Shown piece by piece: positions 62,780 to 64,000 of a stretch of DNA of 64,000 nucleotides. Each line of letters opens with the position of its first letter. The stretch's first letter is position 1. The DNA comes from Pseudomonas salomonii. GTDB lineage: Bacteria > Pseudomonadota > Gammaproteobacteria > Pseudomonadales > Pseudomonadaceae. The translations under genes were made by a program, and so were the position numbers. The stretch covers positions 231,016 through 295,015 of the forward strand of contig NZ_FNOX01000009.1 of the NCBI RefSeq assembly GCF_900107155.1. The letters are read 5' to 3'. The notes beneath the pieces are model-generated. The model was not told where the DNA came from. It saw only the letters and a list, made by a program, of their open reading frames with translations, and did not search any database.

Positions 62780-63361
62780 ATGCAAGCTGTAATGAACCCG
62801 AAGTATCCGGGGCTCAGCGTTCGAGTCGCCGACGAGGGCTTTGACGCCTATGTGTGGGGCAATGACTTCAGCTTTGAGGTCGGTGCCTACGGCGTGCCGG
62901 AGATGGGCAAGCGTGTCGACCAATGGGCGGTGGAGCGCATCCTGCCGTACCGCAAGTGTTATGGCATCGACCCGGAAGAATTCGCCAGTTTTCGCGATGT
63001 CCCCGACAGTGCGATTTTTATGGCGTATCTGGATGATCGCGCGGTGGGGCACGTTGTGGTGAGCACCAACTGGAACGGTTTTGCCCATGTCGACGAACTG
63101 GCGGTGGCCTTGCCAGCGCGGCGCCATGGCGTGGCCAAGGCGTTGCTGGATGTAGCGCAGTTCTGGGCGCGCAAGAAAAACCTGCCGGGCATGATGCTTG
63201 AAACCCAGAACAACAACCTCGGTGCCTGCCGCCTGTATGAGCGGTGCGGGTATGTGATGGGCGGGATCGACCAATTGCGCTATCGCGGGATTGATCCGCA
63301 AACCCGTGAAGTGGCGATTTTCTGGTATCGGTTGTTCAAGTCGGAGTTGCAAATGGCCTGA
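62780..63361 (+). CDS. GNAT-family N-acetyltransferase
   Basis: A 193-residue acetyltransferase-like protein. The C-terminal half shows the GNAT fold: strand FAHVDELAVALPARRHGVAKALLD (motif A with the R-x-x-G-x-A acetyl-CoA loop), then ETQNNNLGACRLYERCGY (motif B). The start at 62780 has AAGG 6 bases upstream; an in-frame ATG at 62774 touches that site. It is 8 bases after the decarboxylase stop, so cotranscribed. The tight linkage hints that a decarboxylation product such as cadaverine, or another amine, could be the acceptor; this is speculation. Confidence 0.82.
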   Translation: MQAVMNPKYPGLSVRVADEGFDAYVWGNDFSFEVGAYGVPEMGKRVDQWAVERILPYRKCYGIDPEEFASFRDVPDSAIFMAYLDDRAVGHVVVSTNWNGFAHVDELAVALPARRHGVAKALLDVAQFWARKKNLPGMMLETQNNNLGACRLYERCGYVMGGIDQLRYRGIDPQTREVAIFWYRLFKSELQMA

Positions 63362-63387
63362 ACACCCTGACGGCTGATGTTCAGGCC
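63355..63387. terminator. Hairpin between convergent genes
   Basis: GGCCTGAACA (63355-63364) and TGTTCAGGCC (63378-63387) form a perfect 10-bp stem around 13 bases. It includes the GNAT stop codon and lies 24 bases from the stop of the convergent gene at 63411. There is no T-run, but position and strength suggest a shared transcript end. Confidence 0.55.
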
Positions 63388-63410
63388 AAGTTGACGTGCG
63401 GCAGGTCAGG

Positions 63411-64000
63411 TCAGGAATTGATCCACGAATGTTCGGCGCCGATGTTGATCTGTAACTGGTCACGGAGCGCGCGGTAGTGCGCCTTGGCCTGGGCCACACT
63501 CTGTTTGAGTCCATCCGGCTCAGCCAGGCCTTTATCGAGATAATACTGGCGAGTGTCGTCTTCCAGTTTGAACGGTTCGCCGGGCAGGAACCTGTTATTG
63601 CGCGTTTGCATTTTTTCTTTGCTCATCCCATCAAAGCCGGCATCGTAGATGTCGGGTCGCTTGGTTTTCAGTACATCGTCAAACATGCTCGGGCCGACGG
63701 TTTCAAAGACCTTGCCTTCGTATTCCAGAAAATCTTCGGTGTAGGTGAGCCCGCCGTTTGCCTCTCTGGAAAGTGTTGGGCGATGGGCCTCAAAGTACGC
63801 TTTGTTTTTAGTGAAGCGCCGGTTCATCTCTGCGATCATTTCGGTCACGACCGGGTTATCGGGTTGCGTGGCGAAGTTACTGGTATTGAAGAAGGGTTTG
63901 TAGTCGGTGATTTTGTGCGCGACCGGTTTGCTCACCAACATATCCGAGTCGCCTGCGTTCAAACCGGCGGTTCCCACGGCGCCTTTGATTGTGTCGTCGG
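63411..64000 (-). CDS. C-terminal part of an unidentified protein, possibly a TcdA/TcdB-like glycosyltransferase
   Basis: The frame is open to the right edge, so only the last ~196 residues are visible and the start lies outside. The visible part begins DDTIKGAV and includes DYKPFFNTSNF, NPVVTEMIAEMNRRF and ETVGPSMFDDVL; the end is ... SWINS. The DD at the edge followed by an N-rich sugar-binding-like stretch and a VGPSMF-type segment recalls glycosyltransferases with a DXD motif (TcdA/TcdB or Gly_transf_sug type), which would make it a toxin-like effector. This is pattern memory, not a firm match. It is convergent with the GNAT gene and unrelated to the decarboxylase operon. Confidence 0.5.
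   Translation of the reverse strand, partial: DDTIKGAVGTAGLNAGDSDMLVSKPVAHKITDYKPFFNTSNFATQPDNPVVTEMIAEMNRRFTKNKAYFEAHRPTLSREANGGLTYTEDFLEYEGKVFETVGPSMFDDVLKTKRPDIYDAGFDGMSKEKMQTRNNRFLPGEPFKLEDDTRQYYLDKGLAEPDGLKQSVAQAKAHYRALRDQLQINIGAEHSWINS

Overview
The window looks like chromosome of a fluorescent pseudomonad (Pseudomonas fluorescens group). The reasons are high GC with Pseudomonas codon use, an OprD-type porin, many GTGGGAGC(G/T)GGCTTGC REP hairpins between genes, and a block mltD-gloB-methyltransferase-rnhA-dnaQ-lysine decarboxylase next to a nppA1A2BCD-type transporter, an order I recall from P. aeruginosa (around PA1807-PA1818). I see no rRNA, tRNA, CRISPR array, prophage or insertion-sequence transposase.

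Layout. 1-380: a TGCTGT microsatellite edge and a hairpin-rich dispersed repeat. 381-12,000: housekeeping and general metabolism: transketolase, a YdcH-like protein, an HglS-type 2-oxoadipate dioxygenase, an OprD porin, a GH63-like glycosidase, an SCP2 protein, a histidine-phosphatase-like protein and SohB. 12,096-14,657: a DHA2 drug-efflux MFS pump with a divergent LysR regulator. 14,614-23,654: a complete sugar or polyol island: ribose-type ABC importer, SDR and zinc dehydrogenases, DhaK/DhaL kinase, RpiB-like isomerase and SorC regulator. It is best explained as tetritol (erythritol/threitol) catabolism ending in erythrose 4-phosphate. 24,025-26,245: a TerC/CBS membrane protein, a small thioredoxin and a small secreted protein.

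26,499-33,131: a polar amino-acid-type ABC importer behind a candidate sigma-54 promoter, then RidA, an IclR regulator, a PLP/zinc D-amino-acid dehydratase-like enzyme and 2-keto-3-deoxygluconate kinase. Together they fit D-glucosaminate uptake and conversion to KDPG. 33,234-36,090: a parvulin and an orphan hybrid histidine kinase. 36,228-42,184: a 3-hydroxybutyrate cluster (acetoacetyl-CoA synthetase, 3-hydroxybutyrate dehydrogenase, GntP permease, sigma-54 activator) with a recognisable -24/-12 promoter and a palindromic upstream site.

42,317-55,762: two tandem Yej/Npp peptide ABC operons, A-B-E-F and A-A-B-E-F, separated by a second parvulin gene. 55,974-62,771: mltD, gloB, a methyltransferase, rnhA, dnaQ and an Orn/Lys/Arg decarboxylase. 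62,780-64,000: a GNAT acetyltransferase and, running off the right edge, the C-terminal part of a protein that may be a TcdA/TcdB-like glycosyltransferase effector.

Three catabolic islands with their own regulators and importers dominate the middle. Their borders are marked by five copies of a ~105-bp palindromic repeat (GTTCCCACGC family) and several REP doublets. No single gene here is clearly an undescribed system. The best leads are the glucosaminate assignment, the tandem Npp duplication, the structured repeat at the left edge and the truncated toxin-like gene at the right edge.
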